Assembly (NCBI RefSeq): GCF_012912105.1
Contig: NZ_QMEA01000022.1
Coordinates: forward strand, 1-64,000
Source: Brasilonema sp. UFV-L1
GTDB taxonomy: Bacteria > Cyanobacteriota > Cyanobacteriia > Cyanobacteriales > Nostocaceae
Reading direction: 5' to 3'
Length of the DNA: 64,000 bases
Numbering within the stretch: position 1 is the first letter of the stretch; every line of letters starts with the position of its first letter. Shown piece by piece: positions 16,901-24,952 of the stretch. The notes below the pieces were generated by a model, which was given only the letters and a program-made list of their open reading frames with translations, was not told where the DNA came from and ran no database searches. The translations under genes and the position numbers were made by a program.

Positions 16901-19464
16901 AAGCTGGGCATGGGGAACTGGGCATGGGTTTCAAAGTTCACCCCTTCCAGTCCTAGGTACTCGATCCCAATTTCGTCGTAGAACATGGGGATGGGAATGG
17001 GAATCCCTGTCTGGTAAACGATCAACATGAACAGCTTCCGCAAAATCAGGCGACGGTGTAGCTCACGGCTATTAGGTAGCGGTATGCTGTCGTTGTCAGG
17101 CAGTAGCAGAGCACCCGCTAGCGTTAGTAAGTCAAACTGATCTACATTGGCATCGACTTCTAGCAAGAACAGGCTACCTCCAGAGAGGGTGCCAAAAGAT
17201 AGACTGCGTAGCTCAATCCCACTGATAGAGGGGATGGGGTTGGGAGTCGGGAAGGTGGGATCCCAAAACAAGAACCGGATTGGGCCATCACCTTCGTTGA
17301 CTCGCGCTTCTAACCGCACCTCACCTGTGGGTGTAACGGCAATATCAAAGAAGAAGCTGTCGGGAATCTGGATGTTGAGATATTGGCGGAAACTCTCAGG
17401 AAGTTGATCCAGGCGATCGCCAATCACCTTAAGCGCCTGCGTAACTTCATCCGGCAGTTCAGCACCGCTAACGCGATTGAGAATGGACACCAGTTCATCC
17501 ACCCGGAAGTTACCCTGGTCATCTAAAATCTGAATGGGTTGCAAAGGCACTCCATCAGGTAACGTATCGGCAAGGGCATTTAATCCCGTGGCATTCAGCA
17601 GCAGTTTAGCGGGAGTTAGGGGCAAGCTGAGGTCTTGGACAACTTCAAAGCCACCACTCGCCCGGAAGCTGGAAGTTGTACTGTCGTAGCTGAAGACAGG
17701 GACGCGGAACTTAACTTCACCAAAACTACCCAGATCCAAATACCAGAAGGTTTCACCATTTTCCTCTTGCAGGCGCACTCCTGTAATAATGGCAGTGCGG
17801 GGTGTCAGCCGGATACCGCTCACTGCGTTAATTGCCAGTTCCAGCTCAACAACTGTGTCTTCTGGATGCATTGGATCAAAAGTATTAAAAAATCTGACCG
17901 CAGGTGTGCCATCTGCCTCCCTGCCAAACAGATTGTTAAGATTTTCTGGTAAACCGACCCCAATACGGGCAGACAGTTTTATATCATTACCAAACAAGAT
18001 TGTCAAGTCAGAGACATCAATCCGGGCAGTACCAAGGGGAATGCGAGTGTTGTTATCGATTTTGATATCGGGGATCGCAAAGTCGAAAGGAGCAACCACG
18101 CGTTCAGCACTCAGGCGAACGGAATTGTTGTCTGCTGTGAAGGTCGCATTAATCTGGTCTGGCAACACCCGTTGTACTGAAGGATGCCAGCCACTAAATG
18201 CCAAACTCACTGAAGCTGCAAACATCCATGCTGTGCGACTTGGTGTACTTGGAGCAGGGCTACGTCTGACAATGGAAATGCCACCAAACTCTAGATTCAT
18301 GGACGACCGTTGATCCGGTGGTAACAGAATGGTAACTGTTGCTTGGTCAGGCATAAACACCAGACGGGTCGTCTCGTCTTCACGAGCGAGGGTCAGGTTT
18401 GCTTGGAAGTCAAATACGGAGTCCACACGCATGACTCCATCTGCTGAGACTTCCCATGCGAAAGTTGCTGTGGTTTGTCCTTCAGTGAATTGCCGAGTCA
18501 GGGCGATCGCCAGCCCTGTCATGCTGAAGCTACCCACGCCAGCCAAATTTACCAGTTGGGCAGTGGTTGTTGTCGTCAGCATCAATGTTCTGGTATCGTT
18601 CATCTGGTGGTAGGCAGCAGATAAAGTCAACATCTGCTCAAACAACTCTGCTGCAACTTCTCCGGATAGGTTCCAATCCCCACCTTCTAAGGTGAAATTT
18701 AAACTGAAGTTCGAGAGTGCTAGTTCATTGGCGATTCCCAAAGGTCCTTCACCAATAATGCTGAGAGAGGCATTGATTTCCTGACCGGTTCGATTCACCG
18801 TCAACGCCACCTGAACTCCCAGCTCGTCACCTCCGGTACCAAAATCCCATTGAGTAGACGTTGTTGCTTGGAGAGCAAACATCTCAGTTGCCGGGGTAAC
18901 GCTGATGCCGATCATTGTCAGTTCAAAGTCTGGTAACTCGGCGGGACGAGAAACCCCAGCGAGGAATGCTTGGGCGATCGCAGATAAACCAAGTCGAGAA
19001 ATTTCCGTTTGCCAAGTCGTCTCGGTGGCTGCATCAATTGTTAGGGTGACATCAATGGCGTCAATATTTTCACTACGCAGTATACCAGCGATTGTCCCTG
19101 TAACCTGATTTGTCGCAGCACTCAAGCTCAATTCAAGTTGCACATTCTCCAGTGAGAGCCAAGTTGCCCCCGGAATGTGAGCGATCGGCAGCATGGCACT
19201 CAGGCTGGAGGTTACCCCACTGTCAGTCTCGGTAAACAAGATGGCAAGTCTAGCATTCTCGACACCGAGTAAAGATGTTTTGCCAGTCAGAGAAGCACTA
19301 TTTGCAGAGATGTTAATTTCAGCATCTCTTAAGGCAAACTGTTCTATGTTTAGAATAGTCAGAAACTTGTTAAAAGGAATAAATTCTAGCGTTGAGCTTG
19401 TCAGGACGATCTGACCATTTTGAATATGATTCTCAAGCGTAGTTACAATGTCTTGAAGTGTCAT
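13987..19464 (-). CDS. Giant beta-rich protein with LamG domain and coiled coil
   Basis: 1825-residue protein, unrecognised as a whole. Residues 1-1090 are repetitive beta-rich sequence with many LSLSxTxxxV-type strands and no signal peptide or membrane segment. A concanavalin A-like LamG jelly-roll follows near residues 1098-1310 (ALAFNGQNNYITLNN, ITIEAWVRP, GRLRGDEPGLVGYWQLNEG), then more beta repeats. A coiled coil lies at about 1566-1652 (VNQLDTQINAQRNVV), and a short beta tail ends LLLPA. Base composition is more G+C-rich than neighbouring genes, which may indicate transfer. It could be a very large surface, matrix or assembly protein; the lack of a Sec signal is odd for such a role. It is transcribed alone. 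Confidence 0.85.
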   Translation of the reverse strand: MTLQDIVTTLENHIQNGQIVLTSSTLEFIPFNKFLTILNIEQFALRDAEINISANSASLTGKTSLLGVENARLAILFTETDSGVTSSLSAMLPIAHIPGATWLSLENVQLELSLSAATNQVTGTIAGILRSENIDAIDVTLTIDAATETTWQTEISRLGLSAIAQAFLAGVSRPAELPDFELTMIGISVTPATEMFALQATTSTQWDFGTGGDELGVQVALTVNRTGQEINASLSIIGEGPLGIANELALSNFSLNFTLEGGDWNLSGEVAAELFEQMLTLSAAYHQMNDTRTLMLTTTTTAQLVNLAGVGSFSMTGLAIALTRQFTEGQTTATFAWEVSADGVMRVDSVFDFQANLTLAREDETTRLVFMPDQATVTILLPPDQRSSMNLEFGGISIVRRSPAPSTPSRTAWMFAASVSLAFSGWHPSVQRVLPDQINATFTADNNSVRLSAERVVAPFDFAIPDIKIDNNTRIPLGTARIDVSDLTILFGNDIKLSARIGVGLPENLNNLFGREADGTPAVRFFNTFDPMHPEDTVVELELAINAVSGIRLTPRTAIITGVRLQEENGETFWYLDLGSFGEVKFRVPVFSYDSTTSSFRASGGFEVVQDLSLPLTPAKLLLNATGLNALADTLPDGVPLQPIQILDDQGNFRVDELVSILNRVSGAELPDEVTQALKVIGDRLDQLPESFRQYLNIQIPDSFFFDIAVTPTGEVRLEARVNEGDGPIRFLFWDPTFPTPNPIPSISGIELRSLSFGTLSGGSLFLLEVDANVDQFDLLTLAGALLLPDNDSIPLPNSRELHRRLILRKLFMLIVYQTGIPIPIPMFYDEIGIEYLGLEGVNFETHAQFPMPSFNLAEVGQILSNFRQFFSDRNFLLNPDDAPTDVNLRFTLPLSGNFLQLPEYLGSQRLGSTASGIEIDAYRNLANLLNGLKTLSVNRLIQAMPLEYRVNSVGLDFGPAAINAGWLMTTPNEFRQIATKSASRQMVYNQLGFVNDQQANAALAVIPTPTGSRNDEGLVALMRGNWNVTNVAMLDAVFGLAASDSQGFATGFRIAGAISNILDWEMAGSVSINTPRASSTLPTAPTSSQTASTTYALAFNGQNNYITLNNPASLNFTGQITIEAWVRPQATDGLRNIIAHGYTRSPNGEVFLRIGNGSYQIGSWDGQEYLTSVAISAEDIGNWVHLAGLYDGMSWRLYRNGVEVSANQAARGAIALGENWAIGARGTGTERFFQGQIQDVRIWNRALSNGEIRMNMSGRLRGDEPGLVGYWQLNEGQGTVANDLTGNGNAGTIQGAQWQRLPASILTPLPDDASSTVFQLMGRSSLSILNRQIFNGDIQIVNDQFRYRGELSLFPQGFPLQVNGHLEGLLSNSNFHLAGNVNTSLAGFDLVNARAIVDNNRLFVQGNWLGVMTTLNVNTRNQLLLLQGTVGVNLWGLQANLSVEIDSNRGAMVQGTIQGLSVLNGAFQLSGAGGQPNPAILLRVSPQQPLRAIISGAIRLLGIASETQIAVAQNQFSFRSEGRLFNTFQSVLEVQGQQLNNAANFRVVGRMQNDLFGYLNRETSRAIQAAVDTATAGLRRAEMDVQNAQNRVNQLDTQINAQRNVVRQERETANTRLRDASAAVNRDQQNLDNITRDIQRLQNDLNRERNNQVCTRIPPVIGPNVCVPRRPDEIIRLEGELRIRQAGLPLAEAALRGSQETLRLLQQGVVTFPIDADPRVATLLTARESANGSLIALQGTLETIRASVGAFASVSDFIRRNGLNSLLDVRSASFDTSLNSAAGGSISLSLSLVYLNQSRNVNLAFDFNNPLNSARALARLLLPA

Positions 19465-19534
19465 GATGTTTGCTTATAATTGTTAATTTGTTGAGTGTTT
19501 TGAGCAATTAGTCATAAATGGAAGTCATTTCATC

Positions 19535-19774
19535 TATAGCAGTCCTAAATCATTCGTGTAAGTCCTACGGACAGGCTCCGCCAACGTGGAGCGTGCGCCT
19601 TAGCGCTCAACTCTCTCTTTTCCTTCTCTGCGCTCTCTGTCTTGGAAAGCTCTGAGCCTCGCTCCTTTGAGGAGCTTACGCGCTCCGGAGGAAACCTCCG
19701 CTCAGACTTTCCGCTGCGTCCTCTGCGGTTAATTCAATCAAAACCTTTTTCACAAATCATCTAAGATTGCTATA
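19535..19774. mobile_element. Non-autonomous palindromic element, family A
   Basis: The left end TATAGCAGTCCTAAATCATT is answered at the right end by an inverted equivalent (AATCATCTAAGATTGCTATA), giving imperfect inverted termini of about 25 bp. Further copies lie at 24436-24785, 39799-39998 and, more diverged, 21114-21253. It fills the gap between the LamG gene and the DUF4278 gene; no ORF. Confidence 0.65.
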
Positions 19775-19777
19775 TAA

Positions 19778-20047
19778 TCAGGCAATTGCTTCTGGCGCGA
19801 GCGCTGGCTGAAACAGATTTTTATTGTCTGCTTGATACAACTTCATGCCAGTGCCGGTCAGATAAGAAACACCTCGATATTTCAACTCAAGTATGGATTG
19901 AAATGTCTCCTGTGCGACCCGCTGACGTTGGTAAGTAGCTCCTCGGTACTTTGCATCATGGATTCTGTTGTCAACAACTTCACCAGGAGTGATTGCAATA
20001 TGAGAAGCATTGATTGTGTAGTGGATACCGCGATAAAGCAGTTGCAT
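19778..20047 (-). CDS. DUF4278 domain protein
   Basis: 89-residue cyanobacterial protein with two YRG motifs typical of DUF4278: MQLLYRGIHY at the N-terminus and LKYRGVSY near residue 55, with a middle copy KYRGATYQR. An AAGGA lies 7 bases before the ATG. Its upstream region carries the long motif at 20114-20134 also found before three neighbouring genes, and the CTTAAC direct repeats. Function of the family is unknown; coregulation with the peptide gene and exporter is inferred from the shared promoter motif. Confidence 0.75.
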   Translation of the reverse strand: MQLLYRGIHYTINASHIAITPGEVVDNRIHDAKYRGATYQRQRVAQETFQSILELKYRGVSYLTGTGMKLYQADNKNLFQPALAPEAIA

Positions 20048-20113
20048 AAGTCTGTCCTTGTTTGGAATAGCGTAACATTTGATAATCTCTTTATAGAGTT
20101 TGATTCTGTAGAG

Positions 20114-20134
20114 GTCGATATAGGAAAGTTATGG
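20114..20134 (-). promoter_or_regulatory. Shared promoter motif, copy 1
   Basis: On the minus strand this reads CCATAACTTTCCTATATCGAC, followed 18 bases later by TATAAAG, and lies 66 bases before the DUF4278 start. It is one of four related sites (others at 21035-21055, 22707-22727, 24867-24887), all in the same orientation relative to the downstream gene. Two upstream CTTAAC hexamers (20165-20170, 20178-20183) have a 13-base period. Confidence 0.65.
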
Positions 20135-20205
20135 ACTTTATCTCCTTAACCTTCGTTCTGTCTACTTAACTTTGCAGCTTAACTGAACCGTATTAAAGAA
20201 AAATA

Positions 20206-20242
20206 AAAGAACTTACACCTAGGAATTTTGTGTAAGTTCTTT
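20206..20242 (-). terminator. Strong hairpin with T-rich flank
   Basis: AAAGAACTTACAC (20206-20218) pairs perfectly with GTGTAAGTTCTTT (20230-20242) around an 11-base loop. On the minus strand the stem is followed by TTTTATTTTTC, fitting a rho-independent terminator for leftward transcription, perhaps of the small gene at 20799-20975. Confidence 0.55.
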
Positions 20243-20324
20243 GAAATTTAAATAATTAAATCAGGAGATTCAAAGCTTTGAAACATTTTAATATAGCGGT
20301 TTTCATCCGGATGAAGTACAGATT

Positions 20325-20480
20325 TATCTGCTATAGGCTGCACGGCAGATGCTCCACTTGGGGAGCCAGTGCGTTGCGGGGGTTCCCGAGGCAGTGCGTT
20401 GGGCGGCTTCGCCGACTTGTAGCACCTGCCGTCCCGTTGTAGCACCTGGCGTGAAACCCCAAGACCGCACTGCCTCGTCC
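20325..20480. repeat. G+C-rich interspersed repeat cluster
   Basis: Contains repeated GGCAGTGCGTTG, TTGTAGCACCTG and GGTTCCCGAGG units common in cyanobacterial intergenic DNA. The open frame through it (20248-20514) is composed of this repeat. The following stretch to 20798 contains a triplicated CATTCGCT tract and no gene. Confidence 0.6.
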
Positions 20481-20798
20481 GTCTGCAGTTTCTTAACTCT
20501 TTAATGTACCTCACACTTATTGAAACCCGCTGTCACTCGCTAGCCCCTAAGAGGGGCGCTACGCAAACGCTCAAATTCGCTCATTCGCTCATTCGCTCAT
20601 TCAAAATTAAGAACCACCAAAATAAATTTAGGGGCTTGAAACAAGGACGCCGTTTTCCGCACTTCGTGCCGCTCCGCTAACGCGCTATGCGTCTTTTGAA
20701 AACATTTTTTACATTCTCCATACCATAAGTTGGGGGCTTGTATCCTTTTCTTTTTCGGTCACACATTAACCTTGCTGATTCCAAAAGCTTAGACAAAT

Positions 20799-20975
20799 TT
20801 AATTTCCACTATGTTTGAGTGGATAGTTAACAGGACTGTCTACATTAGACTGGGTAGAAGAAATTAATCTTCTAGGGGCGCAAGCTTGTGCAAATAACAA
20901 AATGCTGATTGGTAAAGCAAGGGTGAAAATTCTGTTCCAGTGCATATTATTCATAGAATTTATTGAACTCTTCAT
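20799..20975 (-). CDS. 58-residue signal-peptide-bearing small protein
   Basis: Short gene below usual ORF cut-offs. The ATG at 20975 is preceded by a perfect AAGGAG eight bases upstream, and a shared promoter motif lies 60 bases upstream. The product starts basic and polar (MKSSINSMNN), has a hydrophobic core (IFTLALPISILLFAQA, residues 16-31) ending at a cysteine, and a short polar tail (about 26 residues) ending YPLKHSGN. The AQAC junction resembles a lipobox weakly, so a lipoprotein or exported peptide is possible. Neighbours are a flavin monooxygenase and a cyclic-peptide-type exporter, suggesting, as inference, a role in an exported peptide or its handling. No family is recognised. Confidence 0.6.
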   Translation of the reverse strand: MKSSINSMNNMHWNRIFTLALPISILLFAQACAPRRLISSTQSNVDSPVNYPLKHSGN

Positions 20976-21034
20976 CAGTTCGACTCCTTGATTTCAGGTG
21001 TTCTGTTATTTTTATATAATTTGCCAAGATAAAA

Positions 21035-21055
21035 GTCGATACAGAAAAGTTAAGG
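21035..21055 (-). promoter_or_regulatory. Shared promoter motif, copy 2
   Basis: On the minus strand this reads CCTTAACTTTTCTGTATCGAC, identical to copy 3 before the ABC transporter, and is followed 16 bases later by TATATAA. CTTAAC hexamers upstream (21075-21080, 21087-21092) have a 12-base period and a third lies at 21108-21113. It drives the 58-residue gene. Confidence 0.7.
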
Positions 21056-21113
21056 AATTAAATCTATAAGCTAACTTAACTTGAGACTTAACTTTTACAG
21101 CATCATTCTTAAC

Positions 21114-21253
21114 TATAGGAATCCTCCGCAGATTTTTGAAACACACGTAGGTGGGCACTGCCACTAAAACCCGAATATAGTGGGCAGGATCTGATTAGCA
21201 GTGCCCACCCTACACTACTCAAGATTTTTCATAAATTATTTAGGATTCCTATA
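21114..21253. repeat. Palindromic element with TATAGGAATCCT ends
   Basis: TATAGGAATCCT at the left is exactly inverted at the right end. Inside, GTGGGCACTGCC pairs with GGCAGTGCCCAC-type sequence (21150-21210), the same hairpin family found at 55112-55180 and 55615-55680. It sits between the monooxygenase stop and the promoter of the small peptide gene and may act as a terminator for the former. Confidence 0.6.
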
Positions 21254-21256
21254 GAG

Positions 21257-22534
21257 TTAAATCTTCAATTCTTGACGCGATAAAAATTCTCTTTCCAGCA
21301 ATTGAAAGGCAATTCTTTTACCTGTACACCAGCCGTAATATCCATAAGTTGCGGATCTAGCAACAGTTTTCTCGAAACCTACAAAGTAAAGTGTAGGGTC
21401 AACAATAGATTGGCATTTACCATCTGTTTTTGGTAATAACCTATCGTTCACATGAAGATACAATTCAGGCTGTCTCAATATTTTATTGATGCCAGGACGA
21501 AAGCCAGTACCTAAAATAATTGCATCGTCATCTTGTGATACACCATTGGCAAAGATTACGCCTGTTTTTGTGAGTTGCTGAATACGACTAGAAATGACTT
21601 GAATGTTTCCTTTTTTGATTTGTTTGACAGTACCTCTATCTACCCACGCCACACGTCCCTGATTAACTTCCATATCCATTGCTCCTTTATCTTCTGGATA
21701 GATAGAGTATGCACTCAAATCTAAAGCAAAACGCTGAATAAATTTATCAGTTTCCTTGATCTCTGCTTGCAATTCTTCTGGAGAGAAGTCTATGGCTCTC
21801 TCCATAGCTTCTATTCTGTTATCTGTTGTATTTTGATTGAACAACCGTTTAAAGTATGACTTGCTTCGCCATAACCAATATTGTAGCGCTCGCAGTCTCG
21901 GATAAAGAGGAAATACCCAACGTTTACCGCGAATTAACATATCTACACGAGCAGCACCGTGTTCATATAAATCAAGTGCTATTTCTGCTGCTGAATTTCC
22001 CGAACCAACGACTAAAACTTTCTGATTTCGATAAGGGATACCGTTTTTATAGGCACTACTATGAATAATCTTACCTGAAAAATCTTCTTGTCCAACAAAA
22101 TTTGGTATCACAGGTTCATTAGTTAATCCGGTACAGATAACCAGGATTTTGCATTTTAGCATATCTTTAGTTGTTTGTATCTGCCAGTTATAATCAGTTT
22201 GGTTTTGATTATCAACCTTGGTAATACTTTGTACTTCCTCAGCAAAACGAATATGTGAATCAACTTGGAAATGATGTGCATATTCTGTTAAATACTGCAC
22301 CATTTCATCTTTGGTCTTAAACGTGGAATATTTTCCGTTACCTTCAAAGAAAGGTAGGGTAAAATAGGGGTTTTGACTAACTAATCGCTGATATGCGTTT
22401 TTCCATATAGTCGCAACAGTCTCGCCTTTCTCGATGACGACAAAATTATTAATGCCAAATTTTTTTAAACTCGCAGCTACAGTAATACCGCAAAAACCAG
22501 CCCCAATTATGATAACGTCTAGTTTAGCATTCAT
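21257..22534 (-). CDS. Flavin-containing monooxygenase
   Basis: 425-residue FAD/NADPH monooxygenase of the FMO/YUCCA-like class. It has FAD-binding IIIGAGFCGITVA at residues 9-21, the FMO fingerprint FSGKIIHSSAY near residue 150, and NADPH-binding VLVVGSGNSAAEIALDL near 170. A C-terminal ILGTGFRPGI completes the family pattern. It would oxygenate a nucleophilic or carbonyl group of a small substrate in the cytoplasm. It is divergent from the ABC exporter, with a 268-base shared regulatory region that includes paired GTTAAG repeats. Linkage to an exporter suggests tailoring of an exported metabolite or peptide (inference). Confidence 0.9.
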   Translation of the reverse strand: MNAKLDVIIIGAGFCGITVAASLKKFGINNFVVIEKGETVATIWKNAYQRLVSQNPYFTLPFFEGNGKYSTFKTKDEMVQYLTEYAHHFQVDSHIRFAEEVQSITKVDNQNQTDYNWQIQTTKDMLKCKILVICTGLTNEPVIPNFVGQEDFSGKIIHSSAYKNGIPYRNQKVLVVGSGNSAAEIALDLYEHGAARVDMLIRGKRWVFPLYPRLRALQYWLWRSKSYFKRLFNQNTTDNRIEAMERAIDFSPEELQAEIKETDKFIQRFALDLSAYSIYPEDKGAMDMEVNQGRVAWVDRGTVKQIKKGNIQVISSRIQQLTKTGVIFANGVSQDDDAIILGTGFRPGINKILRQPELYLHVNDRLLPKTDGKCQSIVDPTLYFVGFEKTVARSATYGYYGWCTGKRIAFQLLEREFLSRQELKI

Positions 22535-22706
22535 AAAATTGGCTTTGATTGCAAATCTTAACTATTCTCTTTATAAAATTTGGCGCTTCAATAGTCAATA
22601 TAGATTAGTTAGGGAATTTGAGGGGATGAAAACTTACTTAAATCTCCTTCTTGCTTCCTCCATTCATGAGTTAAGTTTACAAGTTAAGTCACTTCCTTTC
22701 CCAGTT

Positions 22707-22727
22707 CCTTAACTTTTCTGTATCGAC
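22707..22727 (+). promoter_or_regulatory. Shared promoter motif, copy 3
   Basis: CCTTAACTTTTCTGTATCGAC, 75 bases before the exporter start, followed by a TATATATAAA box about 18-20 bases downstream. Upstream GTTAAG hexamers at 22670-22675 and 22683-22688 have a 13-base period. The arrangement matches copies 1 and 2; the intergenic space also serves the divergent monooxygenase gene. Confidence 0.7.
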
Positions 22728-22802
22728 AAGGGAATTGTTACCTTCTATATATAAACAGCAAGACTACTTATCTATTACGGAATCTATTACCGAAGAGTTT
22801 AT

Positions 22803-24416
22803 ATGAACTTGATGAGTCTATTGTTACGCTCTTCTTGGAAAACCCTGGCTCTTGCTGCTTTCATCGGTTTATTAAGTGGGGTTAGTACAGCCGGATTGAT
22901 TGTTACAATAAACACTCAAGTTAATCACTCTTCACTAACAACCACACTCATTTGGAGTTTTATCGGTCTTTGTTTTCTAAGATTGCTTACTAATATCATT
23001 TCTAAATATTTATTAATAAATCTTGCAGAAAAAGCAATTTTAGAATTACGGCTCATCTTGAGTGAGAAAATTTTAGCTGCACCACTATATCATTTAGAGC
23101 GCTTAGGAAAGCATCGCATCTTAGCTACACTAACGGATGATGTTGTAGCAATTTCTAAGACAGTTTACGTTATTCCTACGTTGTGTATTGATATTGCCAT
23201 TGTTGTGAGTTGCCTTTTTTATTTGTTTTGGTTGTCTCCAATAGTATTTATTCTAGTGGTGATTTCCTTGTTTCTAGGAATATTCAGCTATCAACAGGTA
23301 GCACACAAGGCAACGTTATTTTTTACATTAGCTCGTCAGCAAGAAGATAGATTATTTAACCATTTTCGGAGCATAACTGAAGGAACGAAAGAACTTAAGC
23401 TTCACTATCAGCGACGACAAACATTTCTGAAGAAAGAACTGAAAGAAACTGCACAATTATGTCGGCGTAAAAATGTAGTTGGGACGACTATATTTGCGGC
23501 TGCTGCTAGTTGGGGTAATATTTTATTCTTTGTGGTTGTTGGGCTAGTCATTTTTGCCTTTCCTAATTTTAAAGCTATTCCTACCAATGTTTTGTCTGGC
23601 TATGCACTGACTATCCTCTACCTGCTTTCTCCTTTAGATTACATTATGAGTGCTATTCCTACCTTCAGCAAAGCAACTGTTGCTTTGGAGAATATTGACT
23701 CTCTTAAGCTATCATTGTCAAATCACTCACATGAGAGTAATTTGATAAGTTGGGATGAAGCAGATAATCTCTGTAAGCGTCTAGAACTTTTAGGTGTGAC
23801 TCATACTTATCATCAAGACTATGAAGATACACCTTTTACTCTTGGTCCGATTGATTTGACTTTTTCTGATGGTGAAATTGTTTTTATCGTTGGTGGTAAT
23901 GGTAGTGGGAAATCTACTCTTGTTAAGCTAATCACTGGATTGTACCTTCCTGAGAGTGGAAAAATCTATCTCAACGGCAAATTAGTAACTACAGAAAATC
24001 AAGAGTGGTTTCGCCAATATTTCTCAGTGGTCTTCTCTGACTTTTATTTGTTCGATAAGTTTTTGAGTGTAGGTGAAAATTTTGCTGACAAGCAAATTTA
24101 TGACTATCTGGTTAAGTTAAAACTTGAGAAAAAAGTTCAAGTGAAAAATGGTTTACTTTCTACTACCTCATTGTCTCAAGGACAGCGAAAACGCCTAGCT
24201 CTATTGACTGCTTATTTAGAAGATCGACCTATTTATGTATTTGATGAATGGGCTTCTGATCAAGATCCTGAATTTAAGAAGATTTTTTATATGCAGTTAT
24301 TACCTGAATTAAAGAATAAAGGTAAAACTGTGATAGTTGTTAGCCATGACGACCAATATTTCTATTTATCAGACCGGATAGTGAAGCTAGATTATGGCAA
24401 GGTAAACAATGTTTAA
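22803..24416 (+). CDS. Cyclic-peptide-type ABC exporter (fused TMD-NBD)
   Basis: 537-residue half-transporter of the PvdE/SyrD/YojI-like class. Six hydrophobic segments occupy residues 10-285 and a nucleotide-binding domain residues 330-535. Walker A is IVGGNGSGKSTLVKL, the signature is the short SQGQRKRLALL, Walker B is IYVFDEW, and the family-typical DEWASDQDPEF follows. The H-loop is VVSHDD. Relatives export cyclic or modified peptides and siderophore precursors across the inner membrane. No NRPS or RiPP enzyme is adjacent, but a flavin monooxygenase and a small exported ORF are, so the cargo is open. Expression probably depends on the motif at 22707-22727. Confidence 0.9.
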   Translation: MNLMSLLLRSSWKTLALAAFIGLLSGVSTAGLIVTINTQVNHSSLTTTLIWSFIGLCFLRLLTNIISKYLLINLAEKAILELRLILSEKILAAPLYHLERLGKHRILATLTDDVVAISKTVYVIPTLCIDIAIVVSCLFYLFWLSPIVFILVVISLFLGIFSYQQVAHKATLFFTLARQQEDRLFNHFRSITEGTKELKLHYQRRQTFLKKELKETAQLCRRKNVVGTTIFAAAASWGNILFFVVVGLVIFAFPNFKAIPTNVLSGYALTILYLLSPLDYIMSAIPTFSKATVALENIDSLKLSLSNHSHESNLISWDEADNLCKRLELLGVTHTYHQDYEDTPFTLGPIDLTFSDGEIVFIVGGNGSGKSTLVKLITGLYLPESGKIYLNGKLVTTENQEWFRQYFSVVFSDFYLFDKFLSVGENFADKQIYDYLVKLKLEKKVQVKNGLLSTTSLSQGQRKRLALLTAYLEDRPIYVFDEWASDQDPEFKKIFYMQLLPELKNKGKTVIVVSHDDQYFYLSDRIVKLDYGKVNNV

Positions 24417-24435
24417 AATTGTGTAAAATTTGAAA

Positions 24436-24785
24436 TATAGCAGTCCTAAATCCTGAGCCGCTGCGGGCACGCTGCTTTGTTGGCTGCGCCTGCGCTTTGC
24501 GCTTACGTGAAAACCTCTCTTTATTCTTCTCTGGTGTGTACTCTGCGAAGGCGTGCGGTAGCCTACGGCAAGCCGCTCCGCGTCTACATTTAAAAAATAA
24601 TTTTCACAAATTAAGTAAGTCGGCACAAATAAACCGAAGCATGTAACAGAATGTAAAGTACGCCAAATCCTTGTGATTGCTACCCGGAGGGAAGCCCCCT
24701 CCGGGGTCTACGTTTCACTGCGTTCCACTCGCTGCGGACATACCTTGAAATTTTTACGCCGACTTACTTAGATAGAATTGCTATA
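24436..24785. mobile_element. Family A element split by a nested MITE
   Basis: The left end TATAGCAGTCCTAAATCC resembles other family A copies. The right end (CACAAAT ... GATAGAATTGCTATAT) is interrupted by the element at 24614-24768. Removing that insert with one TA restores a right end like the copy at 19535. The interior has degenerate CGCTGCGGGCACGCTGC-type sequence and no gene. Confidence 0.65.
24614..24768. mobile_element. 155-bp MITE with TA duplication, family B
   Basis: Perfect 11-bp inverted ends AGTAAGTCGGC and GCCGACTTACT, each flanked by TA (24612-24613, 24769-24770), as expected for an IS630/Tc1-like transposition. It is inserted in the right arm of a family A element. A diverged copy with the same AATAAACC and TGTAACAGAATGTAAA interior lies at 37426-37553. 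Non-coding. Confidence 0.8.
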
Positions 24786-24866
24786 TTAAGCTTTACGATA
24801 TATAGCTACGAAAAATTTGATGTATGACAAGTGAAGAATTTTAATCAAAACTTAAGTCAATAAAAT

Positions 24867-24887
24867 CCTTAACTTTTCTACATCTAC
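24867..24887 (+). promoter_or_regulatory. Shared promoter motif, copy 4
   Basis: CCTTAACTTTTCTACATCTAC, 66 bases before the AAA-WD40 start and followed 18 bases later by TAAAAAT. It is less conserved in its second half than copies 2 and 3, and only one CTTAAG lies upstream, so membership of the group is less certain. Confidence 0.5.
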
Positions 24888-24952
24888 AACTGACGCCTCA
24901 AACCCTAAAAATAAAGTCAGTCAACCTTTGATCAATAACGCAGGCAACTAGA

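Noticed and set aside
20248-20514. 88-residue minus-strand ORF
   Set aside because: Its protein (LPREPPQRTGSPSGAS) is the translation of an interspersed repeat and has no ribosome-binding site or family match.
20114-22727. Reading the shared CTTAAC motif as a Pho box
   Set aside because: One half (CTTAACTT) matches a cyanobacterial Pho-box half site, but the second 8-bp copy at 3-base spacing is missing and the hexamer period is 12-13 bases, not 11.
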